DNA from: Actinomycetospora corticicola
GTDB lineage: Bacteria > Actinomycetota > Actinomycetes > Mycobacteriales > Pseudonocardiaceae
Assembly: GCF_013409505.1 (NCBI RefSeq)
Contig: NZ_JACCBN010000001.1
Span: 4,278,001-4,342,000, forward strand
Reading direction: 5' to 3'
Length of the DNA stretch: 64,000 nucleotides
Position 1 is the stretch's first letter. Each line of letters opens with the position of its first letter. Made by a program: the position numbers and the translations under genes. Under the pieces are notes generated by a model. It was not told the DNA's origin and made no database searches. It worked only from the letters and a program-made list of their open reading frames with translations. Below are positions 54,262-62,390 of the stretch, piece by piece.

Positions 54262-54677
54262 GCGGTGGTCCTCCCGGACGGTGTCGTGCTGGTTCGGGGT
54301 CGGCCTGACTCGACCGGTCGAGTAAACACGCCGTGCGAGCGGGTCGGTACCCCCGGTGGTGGGCAGCCGCGACCACATTGCGCCAGGGGTGTCGTCCTGC
54401 TCCACGGACGTCGTAGGCCATCGTGGCGTGTCCGCACCGGCATCCGTCGGATGATCGCCTACTCGGGGTTCCGCGCGTGTCGCGGGCCGTGCTGCCGGGT
54501 CCGTCCGGTTACCGGTGAGTAGTGCCTCACCGGTCTCGCTCGGTCGGTGTCGGGGCCAGCCGTTACAGTCCTGCTGATCCGGGCCGACGGCGCGACCACC
54601 ACCGCAGCGCGCTCCCAGGCCCGCCTGAACGTGACGGACCCTGCGGGCGACGCAGCGGTCCGCAGGGAGGTCACACC
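54262..54677. other. divergent intergenic region between the T4SS-like operon and the Fe-S reductase
   Basis: 416 bp holding the promoters of both operons. It includes a perfect 16-bp palindrome (54308-54323) and, at its right end, the strong ribosome site AGGGAGG (54664-54670) of the reductase. An AT-richer patch lies at about 54320-54330 (AGTAAACACG). No gene is supported. Confidence 0.6.
54308..54323. promoter_or_regulatory. 16-bp perfect palindrome, candidate operator of the T4SS-like operon
   Basis: ACTCGACCGGTCGAGT, 47-62 bp upstream of the pilin-like ATG. A perfect dyad of this length in front of a six-gene operon is a good candidate repressor site. No other copy was noticed in the window. 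Confidence 0.5.
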
Positions 54678-57146
54678 GTGCTCGTCCGATTGATCCTGGG
54701 TCTCGCCCTGACCCTGGCCGTGGGGGTGATCGCCGCCCGCCGCGCGTGGTGGCTCTACAGCCTCATCAAGTCCGGGCAGCCCGACGCCAAGCGCTCCGAG
54801 GGTCTCGGTGCCCGGCTGCGCGCCCAGATCGTGGAGGTCGCGGGTCAGCGCAAGCTGCTCCGCTGGTCGATCCCCGGCCTGGCCCACCTCTTCACGATGT
54901 GGGGCTTCGTCATCCTGCTGACGGTCTACATCGAGGCCTACGGCGCGCTGTTCGTGGAGGACTTCCACATCCCGCTGATCGGGCGCTCGCCGATCCTGGG
55001 CTTCGTCCAGGACCTCATCGCCGTCATGGTGCTGCTGTCGATCATCACGTTCGGCATCATGCGCGTGCAGCAGGACCCGGAGCGCAAGCAGCGCTCGTCC
55101 CGCTTCTACGGGTCGCACACGTCCGGCGCCTGGATCGTGCTGTTCCTGATCTTCAACGTGATCTGGACGCTGTTCGCCTTCCGCGGCACCTCGTCGGCGG
55201 CCGGCAACCTGCCCTACGAGTCGGGCGCCTGGGTCTCGATCGCCGTCGGCCAGCTGTTCACCGGCCTCTCCCCGACGACGCTGTTCGTCCTCGAGACGAT
55301 CTTCCTGCTGCTGCACATCGGCGTCGCGCTGGTCTTCCTCGTGCAGGTGCTCTACTCGAAGCACCTCCACATCTTCATCGCGCCGATCAACGTCGCGGCG
55401 AAGCGCCTGCCGAAGGCCCTCGGCCCGCTGCAGCCGATCGAGTACGACGGCAAGCCGATCGACTTCGAGGACCCGCCCGAGGAGGCCTCGTTCGGTCGCG
55501 GCAAGATCGAGGACTTCACGTGGAAGGGCATGCTCGACTTCGAGACGTGCACCGAGTGCGGTCGCTGCCAGTCGCAGTGCCCCGCGTGGAACACCGGCAA
55601 GCCGCTGTCGCCGAAGCTGCTGATCATGGACCTGCGCGACCACATGCTCGCGAAGGCGCCGTACATGATCGGCGGCAAGGACATGCCCGACGGCGGGGGC
55701 ATCGACTGGGACGCGGGCCTCGCGAAGAACGAGCACGGCGGCCACGGCGTCCCCGAGTCGGGCTACGAGCGCCACGTCGGCACGGACGACATCCAGGCCG
55801 CCCGCCCGCTGGTGGGCACCGCCCAGCAGCTCGGCGTCATCGACCCCGAGGTCCTCTGGTCCTGCACCACCTGCGGCGCCTGCGTCGAGCAGTGCCCGGT
55901 GGACATCGAGCACGTCGACCACATCGTCGACATGCGCCGCAACCAGGTGATGATCGAGTCCGAGTTCCCCGGCGAGCTCGGCGTGCTCTTCCGCAACCTG
56001 GAGAACAAGGGCAACCCCTGGGGCCAGAACAACTCCAGCCGCATGGACTGGGCGAAGGACCTCCCCTTCGAGGTGCCCGAGTTCGACGGCGAGCTGTCCC
56101 CGGAGACCGAGTACCTGTTCTTCATCGGCTGTGCGGGTGCGTTCGACGACAACGCGAAGAAGACCGTGCGGGCCACCGCGGAGCTGCTGCACATCGCGGG
56201 CGTGAACTACACGGTGCTCGGCAAGGAGGAGAGCTGCACGGGTGACCCGGCGCGGCGCTCGGGCAACGAGTTCCTCTTCCAGATGATGGCGATGCAGACC
56301 AAGGAGATGCTGGACACGGTCTTCGAGGGCCGCGAACCCGGCACCCGCAAGATCGTCACCACCTGCCCGCACTGCATGAACACGCTCGGGCGCGAGTACC
56401 CGCAGCTCGACGGCCACTACGAGGTCGTCCACCACACCCAGTTGCTCAACCAGCTGGTCCGGGAGAAGAAGCTCATCCCGGTCGCCCCGGAGTCCTCGCC
56501 GGTGCCGCAGGCCAAGCTGGACATCAACCCGGCGACGAACCTGCAGTACAAGGGCCCACAGGCCGACGGCACCGAGCGCGGTCTGGTCAAGGCCGACGGG
56601 CACTCGACGAACGGCCACCCGACCGACCAGGCGGCCCCGGCCTCCGAGGTCGTCTCCACCAACGGGTCGACCAACGGGCACTCGAACGGGCACGGACCGA
56701 AGACCGTGACCTACCACGACCCGTGCTACCTGGGCCGGCACAACGAGGTCTACACCCCGCCGCGTGAGCTGGTGGAGGCCGCGGGCGCGGTGCTCAAGGA
56801 GATGCCGCGCCACGCCGACCGGGCGCTGTGCTGCGGTGCCGGTGGTGCGCGCATGTGGATGGAGGAGAACATCGGCAAGCGCATCAACATGGAGCGCGTC
56901 GACGAGGCCATCTCCGTCGAGCCCGATGTCATCGCCTCCGGCTGCCCGTTCTGCCGCGTCATGCTCACCGACGGCCTCACCGAGCGTCAGAGCGAGGCCA
57001 AGGCGGTCGGCACCGAGGTCATGGACGTCTCGCAGATGCTCCTGGCTGCGGTGAAGCGCGGCGCGCCGGCCGACGGTGACCAGCCGGGCGAGTCCGACCC
57101 GGCCACCACGGCCACCTCGGCGAACGTGCAGAACCCGGCGGAGTAG
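54678..57146 (+). CDS. membrane-bound Fe-S oxidoreductase with CCG domains (Rv0338c-like)
   Basis: 822 residues. The N-terminal part has about six membrane helices (to about residue 235), resembling a NarI-like b-type quinone module. Two 4Fe-4S binding motifs follow, CTECGRCQSQCPAWN near 292 and CTTCGACVEQCPVD near 397. The C-terminal half has two cysteine-rich CCG domains (TTCPHCMNTLG; CYLGRHNEVY and LCCGAGGARMWMEE). This is the actinobacterial heterodisulfide-reductase-like protein, essential in mycobacteria under the name Rv0338c; its electron partner is not settled. An NGH/NGS-rich linker (about 640-675) separates the CCG domains. GTG 54678 has AGGGAGG 7 nt upstream. Confidence 0.95.
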   Translation: MLVRLILGLALTLAVGVIAARRAWWLYSLIKSGQPDAKRSEGLGARLRAQIVEVAGQRKLLRWSIPGLAHLFTMWGFVILLTVYIEAYGALFVEDFHIPLIGRSPILGFVQDLIAVMVLLSIITFGIMRVQQDPERKQRSSRFYGSHTSGAWIVLFLIFNVIWTLFAFRGTSSAAGNLPYESGAWVSIAVGQLFTGLSPTTLFVLETIFLLLHIGVALVFLVQVLYSKHLHIFIAPINVAAKRLPKALGPLQPIEYDGKPIDFEDPPEEASFGRGKIEDFTWKGMLDFETCTECGRCQSQCPAWNTGKPLSPKLLIMDLRDHMLAKAPYMIGGKDMPDGGGIDWDAGLAKNEHGGHGVPESGYERHVGTDDIQAARPLVGTAQQLGVIDPEVLWSCTTCGACVEQCPVDIEHVDHIVDMRRNQVMIESEFPGELGVLFRNLENKGNPWGQNNSSRMDWAKDLPFEVPEFDGELSPETEYLFFIGCAGAFDDNAKKTVRATAELLHIAGVNYTVLGKEESCTGDPARRSGNEFLFQMMAMQTKEMLDTVFEGREPGTRKIVTTCPHCMNTLGREYPQLDGHYEVVHHTQLLNQLVREKKLIPVAPESSPVPQAKLDINPATNLQYKGPQADGTERGLVKADGHSTNGHPTDQAAPASEVVSTNGSTNGHSNGHGPKTVTYHDPCYLGRHNEVYTPPRELVEAAGAVLKEMPRHADRALCCGAGGARMWMEENIGKRINMERVDEAISVEPDVIASGCPFCRVMLTDGLTERQSEAKAVGTEVMDVSQMLLAAVKRGAPADGDQPGESDPATTATSANVQNPAE

Positions 57147-57160
57147 CCCTCCCCGGTTCC

Positions 57161-57213
57161 CGAGCGAAGGGGCCCTCCGGTCGAGTAGGTCGACCGGAGG
57201 GCCCCTTCGTTCG
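57161..57213. terminator. family E hairpin, copy 2 (terminator of the Fe-S reductase)
   Basis: Perfect 20-bp stem (57165-57184 with 57190-57209), loop GTAGG, followed by TTCGTTC. It begins 18 bp after the reductase stop and shares its arms with 37651-37701. Confidence 0.88.
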
Positions 57214-57286
57214 TTCCGGGGTGCGGTCGGGACCGTCGACCTTCCCGACGCCGGGTGTGGTCGCTCGGCGTGTCGGGTTGCGCCGA

Positions 57287-57298
57287 TAGAGTGCGGCG
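57287..57298 (+). promoter_or_regulatory. dcd promoter -10 box, leaderless arrangement
   Basis: TAGAGT (57287-57292) ends 6 nt before GTG 57299, so the transcription start should coincide with the start codon. No clear -35 element. Confidence 0.6.
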
Positions 57299-57874
57299 GT
57301 GCTGCTCTCCGACCGCGACATCCGTGCCGAGATCGCCGCGGGGCGGGTCGCACTCGAGCCGTTCGACGAGACGCTGCTGCAGCCCTCGAGCGTGGACCTG
57401 CGCCTGGACCGGCACTTCCGCACGTTCAACAACCACGCCTACACCCACATCGACCCGGCCCTGCAACAGGACGACCTGACGCGGATGGTCGAGCCGGCCG
57501 ACGACGAGGCGTTCGTGCTCCACCCGGGCGAGTTCGTCCTGGGCTCGACGTACGAGGTCATCTCGCTACCGGACGACGTGGCCGGGCGACTGGAGGGCAA
57601 GTCGAGTCTCGGCCGTCTGGGCCTGTTGACGCACTCGACGGCCGGGTTCATCGACCCCGGTTTCTCCGGGCACGTGACGTTGGAGCTGTCGAACGTCGCG
57701 AACCTGCCGATCCGGTTGTGGCCGGGGATGAAGGTCGGCCAGCTCTGCCTGTTCCGGCTCTCGTCGCCCTCCGAGCACCCGTACGGCTCCGAGATCTACG
57801 GCTCGCGCTACCAGGACCAGCGAGGACCCACGCCGTCCCGGTCCTACGTGAACTTCCGCAAGGGTCTGTCCTAG
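57299..57874 (+). CDS. dcd: dCTP deaminase (possibly bifunctional dUMP-forming)
   Basis: 191 residues, trimeric dUTPase-fold enzyme. [20 protein letters not shown] opens it, with [25 protein letters not shown] (split by function: nucleotide-binding SSLGR, and the catalytic Glu in HVTLELSN) and the C-terminal [13 protein letters not shown] lid. The mycobacterial orthologue is bifunctional, making dUMP directly from dCTP; this sequence is similar enough to expect the same. It provides dUMP for thymidylate synthesis. Confidence 0.97.
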   Translation: MLLSDRDIRAEIAAGRVALEPFDETLLQPSSVDLRLDRHFRTFNNHAYTHIDPALQQDDLTRMVEPADDEAFVLHPGEFVLGSTYEVISLPDDVAGRLEGKSSLGRLGLLTHSTAGFIDPGFSGHVTLELSNVANLPIRLWPGMKVGQLCLFRLSSPSEHPYGSEIYGSRYQDQRGPTPSRSYVNFRKGLS

Positions 57875-57885
57875 GCACGCTCGCG

Positions 57886-58032
57886 CCGAGGGTCACACCA
57901 GGCAGCCTCAACGGGCCCGCAGCCTGCCCCACGTACATCTCGCGGCCGGGCGGGCCCAGCAGCGCGCTCCGAGGGTCACACCAGGCAGCCCCAGCAGCCC
58001 AGGAACCTGCCCCACGTGCATCTCGCGGGGAC
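57886..58032. repeat. family C repeats, copies 4 and 5 in tandem
   Basis: Two consecutive copies (about 57886-57945 and 57966-58032): CGAGGGTCACACCAGGCAGCC, a variable centre, CCTGCCCCACGTRCATCTCGCG. They fill the 164-bp spacer between the convergent dcd and diguanylate cyclase genes, and are the only tandem pair of the family in the window. Confidence 0.82.
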
Positions 58033-58038
58033 CTGGCC

Positions 58039-59799
58039 TCAGCCGACCAGCTGGCCGGAGCGGTGGACGCGGTTCCGGCCGGAGTTCTTCGCCGAGTACA
58101 GCGCCCGGTCGGCCTCGGAGACGAGCCCTTCACCGTCGCCGGCGTGGTCGGGGAGCGTGGCGATGCCGAACGAGGCCGTGACGAGCTGGCGACCGCCGCG
58201 CTTGAAGTCCGTCTCCACCCGTTCGCGCAGCCGCTCGGCGAGGGCGGCGGCGTCCTCCGTGTCGCCCTGGGTGATGAGGATGGCGAACTCCTCCCCGCCG
58301 TAGCGGTAGGCCGTCTCGCCGTCGCGCATCGACGCCCGCAGGGTGCTCGCGACCTCCTGGAGCACCACGTCGCCCTGCTGGTGGCCGTAGCGGTCGTTCA
58401 GTTCCTTGAAGTGGTCGAGGTCCAGCATGATCACCGACATCGGCTGCCCGTGGCGCTTCGCGTTGGCGACGGCGTTGTCCAGGTCGGCCCCGAGCCGGCG
58501 CCGGTTGGCGAGCTGGGTCAGCGGGTCGAACTGGGAGAGCCGCTCGGTCGCGGCGTGCAGGCGGCTGGCCTCGATCGCCGAGCCGGCCAGGGTCGCGAGC
58601 ATCTCGACGGCCGACAGGGCCTGGCCGTCGACCTCGCCGTCGGTGCCGTCGAAGCACTCCAGCACCCCGATGACGCGGGCACCGACCACCAGCGGGACGG
58701 CCACGGCGGCCTCGTCGTCGGTGTCGGGGTCCCCGCGGGAGATCTGCCCGTAGCGCGCCGAACGCCCGACCACCCCGACGCCGAGGCTGCACTGCCGCTC
58801 GAGGGGCGGGATGGCGCCGCGCTCGGAGTCGTAGGCGAGCTCCAGCCCGGAGCCGTCCTCGTCGAGCAGCCAGAGCAGCACCCGGCCCTCGGTGACGGCG
58901 ACGGCGGCCTGGACCGTCGAGTCGACGACGTAGCGGGTGTTCAGGGAACCCGCGATCTCGCGGGTCATGATCAGGATCGTGCGGAGGCGGTCGGTCTGGG
59001 CCTGCAGGCGCTCGGCCTGCGCCATCGTCTCCTCGCGCTGGTGGCGCAGCGCCACGGTCATGTCCGCAAGTCCGTCACGCAGGGCCACCAGCTCCGCGGA
59101 ACCCGCGACCGGTTCCGGCGGGTGCAGGCGGCCCTCCGAGATCCCCCGCACCGAGGCGAGGAGGCCGTCGACGGGAGCGACCACGTGGCGCTCGAGCCGA
59201 CGGCGGCCACGGAGCGCGACGACGAGCGTGCCGAGCCCGACGAGCACCAGCAGGACACCGACCGACCACTGCATCACCGCGGACATCCGCTGGTTGTCCT
59301 CGATCGCGACGAGCGTCGCCGCGCGGGTGTCGTCCTTGCGCCCCTGGTAGTTGTCGAAGATCGCCTTGCCCTGCAGCAGGAAGGCCTCGACCCCGCCGGG
59401 CGGCGGCAGCTGCCGGGCACGGTCGGCCCACTCGGTGCGCCACCGCTGCTGGGCCAGGAGCAGCTGCAGGACGCTCTGCCGCAGCGCCGGCTCCTCGAGC
59501 AGGTTGACCATCTGGGTGTCGGCGGCCGCCAGCTCCGGGCTGGTCTTGGTGGCCTCGTCGGAGAAGAACCGGTCACCGGTGGCCAGGTAGCCCCGCAGCG
59601 CCGAGTCCATGGACAGCATCGCCTGGTGGGAGTCCTCGACGGCGAGGAGACCGGCCTGCAGCCGGTCCTCGGCCGGGGACGTCACCGCGGCGCTGTACAG
59701 CACGCGGAAGACGACCAGCAGCACGATCACGAGCGCGGCGACGGACACCGTGACCCCGAGGCGCTGGACCTCGGTGGTCAACCTCGGTGCTCGTCTCAC
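58039..59799 (-). CDS. membrane diguanylate cyclase: CHASE3-HAMP-GAF-GGDEF
   Basis: 586 residues. Membrane helices at about 15-40 and 195-215 flank an extracytoplasmic four-helix CHASE3-like sensor (SHQAMLSMDSALRGYLATGD). HAMP (about 215-275), a coil, a GAF domain (about 290-430) and a GGDEF domain follow, with YRYGGEEFAIL near residue 498, so c-di-GMP synthesis is expected. The inhibitory RxxD reads RDGE, so feedback control may be weak. I chose GTG 59799 (MRRAPRLTTEVQ) because AGGAGG lies 8 nt upstream; the frame is open to ATG 59892. Confidence 0.93.
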   Translation of the reverse strand: MRRAPRLTTEVQRLGVTVSVAALVIVLLVVFRVLYSAAVTSPAEDRLQAGLLAVEDSHQAMLSMDSALRGYLATGDRFFSDEATKTSPELAAADTQMVNLLEEPALRQSVLQLLLAQQRWRTEWADRARQLPPPGGVEAFLLQGKAIFDNYQGRKDDTRAATLVAIEDNQRMSAVMQWSVGVLLVLVGLGTLVVALRGRRRLERHVVAPVDGLLASVRGISEGRLHPPEPVAGSAELVALRDGLADMTVALRHQREETMAQAERLQAQTDRLRTILIMTREIAGSLNTRYVVDSTVQAAVAVTEGRVLLWLLDEDGSGLELAYDSERGAIPPLERQCSLGVGVVGRSARYGQISRGDPDTDDEAAVAVPLVVGARVIGVLECFDGTDGEVDGQALSAVEMLATLAGSAIEASRLHAATERLSQFDPLTQLANRRRLGADLDNAVANAKRHGQPMSVIMLDLDHFKELNDRYGHQQGDVVLQEVASTLRASMRDGETAYRYGGEEFAILITQGDTEDAAALAERLRERVETDFKRGGRQLVTASFGIATLPDHAGDGEGLVSEADRALYSAKNSGRNRVHRSGQLVG

Positions 59800-60005
59800 C
59801 ACCACACCCTCCTGGCCGATGTCCCCCGGGGCGTCACGCCGCGAGCCGCCGACGAGCGTGCTCCCCTGCTGGACATCCCCCACCGGAGGCATGACGTTAG
59901 CCGTTTCCGGGTAGGGCGCCCAAGCTTTACGGGCGGAGGCCGAGTGGATCCCTGCCGATGGATCAACACGTACGGCTGATCGGCCCAGTCGATCGAGGGA
60001 ACGGG

Positions 60006-60629
60006 TCAGGCGGAGAGGGACGACCGCGAGCCACGGCCGGAGGGCATCCGCACGACGTTGGGGTCGCTCGCGTGCCGCGGGCGGGGCGGCGCGGGAGCGA
60101 GTCGCCGGTGCACGAGCAGGTCGATCTCGGTCGGGTACGGGAGCCCGCCGTCGGGCGAGGTCTGCCAGGCGGCGAGCTCGCCGACGAGCGCGCCGGTCGC
60201 GGCACTGCGCGCGTCGGACGCGGGGACGGGCAGGTGGAGCAGCGGCACCCCGACCGCGACCGCGCACCGGGCGGCCGCGAGCGCGGCCTCCGACCCGCCA
60301 CGCACGACGACGCCGGCCGGGGGCTCGCCGGCGATGAGCGCGTCGAGACGGACGACCAGTCGCGCGGCCTCCTCCGCCCAGCCCCGCGTGGGGCCGTCGA
60401 GCAGGAGCAGGCGTCCGGCCGGCGCATCGAGCTCGTCGAGCTCGGCGTCCACCCCGAGGGGGTCCGGGCCGGTCGCGACGAGTATCGGGGTGACCGGTTC
60501 GTCCTGCGGGACGTTCCCCGGACGGCCCAACGGCGCGAGCGCCCGGGCGTCCTCCACCGACGCCACGACGATCAGCAGTTCGGCCACGTCCGGAGTGAGA
60601 TCCGGGTCAAGGTGATCACCCAGTGTCAT
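60006..60629 (-). CDS. hypothetical protein
   Basis: 207 residues from ATG 60629, chosen for the excellent GGGGAGGTG 4-5 nt upstream. Not recognised. It has an alternating alpha/beta pattern (AELLIVVASVEDARAL, PVTPILVATGPDP, AGRLLLLDGPTRGWAEEAAR, AGVVVRGGSEAALAAARC, GVPLLHLPVP). The last stretch faintly resembles the nucleotide-sugar site of UDP-GlcNAc 2-epimerases, but the protein is too short for that enzyme. The C-terminal 25 residues are basic and disordered. No membrane segment. Confidence 0.72.
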   Translation of the reverse strand: MTLGDHLDPDLTPDVAELLIVVASVEDARALAPLGRPGNVPQDEPVTPILVATGPDPLGVDAELDELDAPAGRLLLLDGPTRGWAEEAARLVVRLDALIAGEPPAGVVVRGGSEAALAAARCAVAVGVPLLHLPVPASDARSAATGALVGELAAWQTSPDGGLPYPTEIDLLVHRRLAPAPPRPRHASDPNVVRMPSGRGSRSSLSA

Positions 60630-60895
60630 GGGCACCTCCCCGCCGTCATCCGCTCTACCCACGAGAACAGCACACACCACTTCGTCTCAGCAGGACAGAC
60701 ACGTGCCGGAGGACTACCGCTTGGGCGCAATCGGATCCACGCACCGTCACCTTTCGGCCGCGACCGGACCGAGACCACAGCGTGATCCGAGTGAGTTACA
60801 GCGGTGTGATTGCAGTACGCGTGGGCCGTTCGGGATCCCGGAGGGTGCCTGATCCCCCGTCGGCCGGACCGGTGTATCGTCGTCGATCGAAGCAG

Positions 60896-60969
60896 GCGAG
60901 TGTAGTTCAGTGGTAGAACATCAGCTTCCCAAGCTGAGAATGCGGGTTCGATTCCCGTCACTCGCTCCA
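60896..60969 (+). tRNA. tRNA-Gly (CCC anticodon)
   Basis: Cloverleaf read by eye: acceptor GCGAGTG / CACTCGC, D arm GTTCAGTGGTAGAAC, anticodon stem TCAGC / GCTGA with loop TTCCCAA (anticodon CCC at 60928-60930), T arm CGGGT-TCGATTC-CCGTC (loop approximate), discriminator T and an encoded CCA. Decodes GGG. TATCGT at 60875-60880 is a plausible -10. No integrated element or repeated 3' end is seen nearby. Confidence 0.95.
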
Positions 60970-61047
60970 AGAACCTCATCGCAGGTCAGCGGCCCGTCGC
61001 CCGGTCATCCGGAGGCGGGCCGTCGTCGTTCGTGCCAGGGTCGGGCC

Positions 61048-61977
61048 GTGAGCGCCCTGGACCCAGAACTCGCCGCCGGGATCGAGAAGCTCGAGGCCGA
61101 CGGGTGGCTGCCGATCACCCGGGACACGCCCGAGGAGGCCCGCCGGAACTACCGGGAGCTCGCCCTGCTCCGACGCGGCTCCGTCGACCTGCCGGTGGCC
61201 GAGGTGCACGACGACGTCGTCACCGACCCCACCACCGACACCGACGTCGTGGTCCGCGTGTACTCCCCGGAGCAGCCCAGCGGCATCACGGTCGTCTGGC
61301 TGCACGGGGGCGGGTGGGTGGTCGGCGACCTCGACACCGGCGACGCCGCGGCCCGGCGGGTGTGCCGTCACCTCGGGGCCCGGGTGGTCTCGGTGGACTA
61401 CCGCCTCGCCCCGGAGCACCCGCATCCGGCCGCCCTCCAGGACGCGCACGCGGCCCTCCGCTGGACGGCCACGACCATCGGGGGACGCCTCGTCGTCGGG
61501 GGCGACTCCGCCGGCGCCGGACTCGCCGCGGGACTCGCGCTGCTGGCGCGGGACTGGGGCCCGCGCCTCGAGGGGCAACTGCTCCTCTATCCCGGCCTGG
61601 ACCCCACGCTGTCCTCCGCCAGCGTGGCGGCCAACGCCGACGGCCCCTTCCTGACGGCGGACGACATGCGCTGGTTCTACGCCCGCTACCTGCCCGACCC
61701 GGCCGCCCACGCGGACCCCTCGGTCAACCTCGCCGAGGCCGCCCGGCTCTCCGAGCTCGCCGGACTCGCACCGGCCGTCGTCGCCGTCGCGGAGTTCGAC
61801 CCGCTGCGGGACGAGGGCGTCGCGCACGCCGGGGCGATGGCGGACGCGGGGGTCCCGGTCCGCCTGCTGCGGGGCGAAGGCCTGGTGCACGGCTTCTTCG
61901 GGCTGGGCTCCGTCTCCGCCGCGGCACAGAGGGAGGGCGACCGCGCGCTGGACGGCCTGGCGGAGCTCCTCGGCTGA
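61048..61977 (+). CDS. alpha/beta hydrolase, hormone-sensitive-lipase family
   Basis: 309 residues. WLHGGGWVVGDL gives the oxyanion hole, VGGDSAGAGLAAGLAL the nucleophile Ser, EFDPLRDEG the Asp and LVHGFFG the His, a complete triad. No signal peptide. GTG 61048 is chosen; an open frame back to 60910 would run through the tRNA. Distantly similar to the 8945 hydrolase. Substrate unknown. Confidence 0.92.
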   Translation: MSALDPELAAGIEKLEADGWLPITRDTPEEARRNYRELALLRRGSVDLPVAEVHDDVVTDPTTDTDVVVRVYSPEQPSGITVVWLHGGGWVVGDLDTGDAAARRVCRHLGARVVSVDYRLAPEHPHPAALQDAHAALRWTATTIGGRLVVGGDSAGAGLAAGLALLARDWGPRLEGQLLLYPGLDPTLSSASVAANADGPFLTADDMRWFYARYLPDPAAHADPSVNLAEAARLSELAGLAPAVVAVAEFDPLRDEGVAHAGAMADAGVPVRLLRGEGLVHGFFGLGSVSAAAQREGDRALDGLAELLG

Positions 61978-62288
61978 GCGCTCTCTGAGGGCGCTGGTCC
62001 GGTTGCCGGGCCCACACCCCCGGACGCGCCCGATCACGGCGAGAAGCCCGTAGCGGTCGCCGGGAGGTCGTCCCGGCGCCGTTCGTCGACCACCGGCCCG
62101 TCCGCCCGTTCGGCGAGGAGATCCCCGGACCGCTCGACCGTGGCCGCCCGGCCGGTCACCGCCCCGGGCACGACCTGATCGTGGTGCTCCCCGGCCGGTC
62201 GCCGCACGTATCCCGGACGCATCCGTCGTCGGGAGGTCGGCGGGCGTCCCACGGGCCACCCCGTCCCCACGCGTGACCGGCACCCCGC
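61978..62288. other. intergenic region between the hydrolase and the transglycosylase leader
   Basis: 311 bp. A 78-codon open frame on the minus strand (62270-62034) lacks a convincing ribosome site and family resemblance, so I leave it unannotated. A small hairpin CACGA-CCTGA-TCGTG lies at about 62169-62183. Nothing else is recognised. Confidence 0.45.
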
Positions 62289-62294
62289 TATGTT
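62289..62294 (+). promoter_or_regulatory. -10 box for the transglycosylase transcript
   Basis: TATGTT fits TANNNT and predicts a transcription start near 62301, just before the structured leader. No convincing -35. Confidence 0.5.
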
Positions 62295-62308
62295 CCGGCG
62301 GTCCAGAT

Positions 62309-62364
62309 CACGACGAGGTCACGGCGCCACGCCGGCGCCACCGCTCCCCAGCGGCCTCGTCGTG
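62309..62364 (+). promoter_or_regulatory. branched structured 5' leader, candidate cis-regulatory RNA
   Basis: A perfect 10-bp outer stem CACGACGAGG / CCTCGTCGTG (62309-62318 with 62355-62364) encloses two perfect hairpins: GGCGCC-acgcc-GGCGCC (62323-62339) and CCGCT-CCCC-AGCGG (62341-62354). Together they form a compact three-way junction with only 4, 1 and 0 unpaired linker bases. It lies between the predicted transcription start and GTG 62391. It does not match the c-di-AMP (ydaO) riboswitch core that often precedes such genes. Confidence 0.6.
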
Positions 62365-62390
62365 CCGGCCCTGCGGCGAAGGGTGAACAC

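Noticed and set aside
54459-57353. 964-codon minus frame opposite the Fe-S reductase
   Set aside because: The plus strand carries the 4Fe-4S and CCG motifs.
46758-60969. Integrative conjugative element inserted at tRNA-Gly(CCC)
   Set aside because: No integrase, relaxase or duplicated tRNA 3' end; core genes (Fe-S reductase, dcd, a diguanylate cyclase) lie between the operon and the tRNA.
62034-62270. 78-codon minus-strand ORF upstream of the transglycosylase
   Set aside because: No ribosome site, no family resemblance and biased composition.
61978-62390. c-di-AMP (ydaO/yuaA) riboswitch upstream of the transglycosylase
   Set aside because: The conserved GGGTGAA...CCGAACCCG and CAGCTAACC cores are not present in order; only a fragment GGGTGAAC occurs next to the start.
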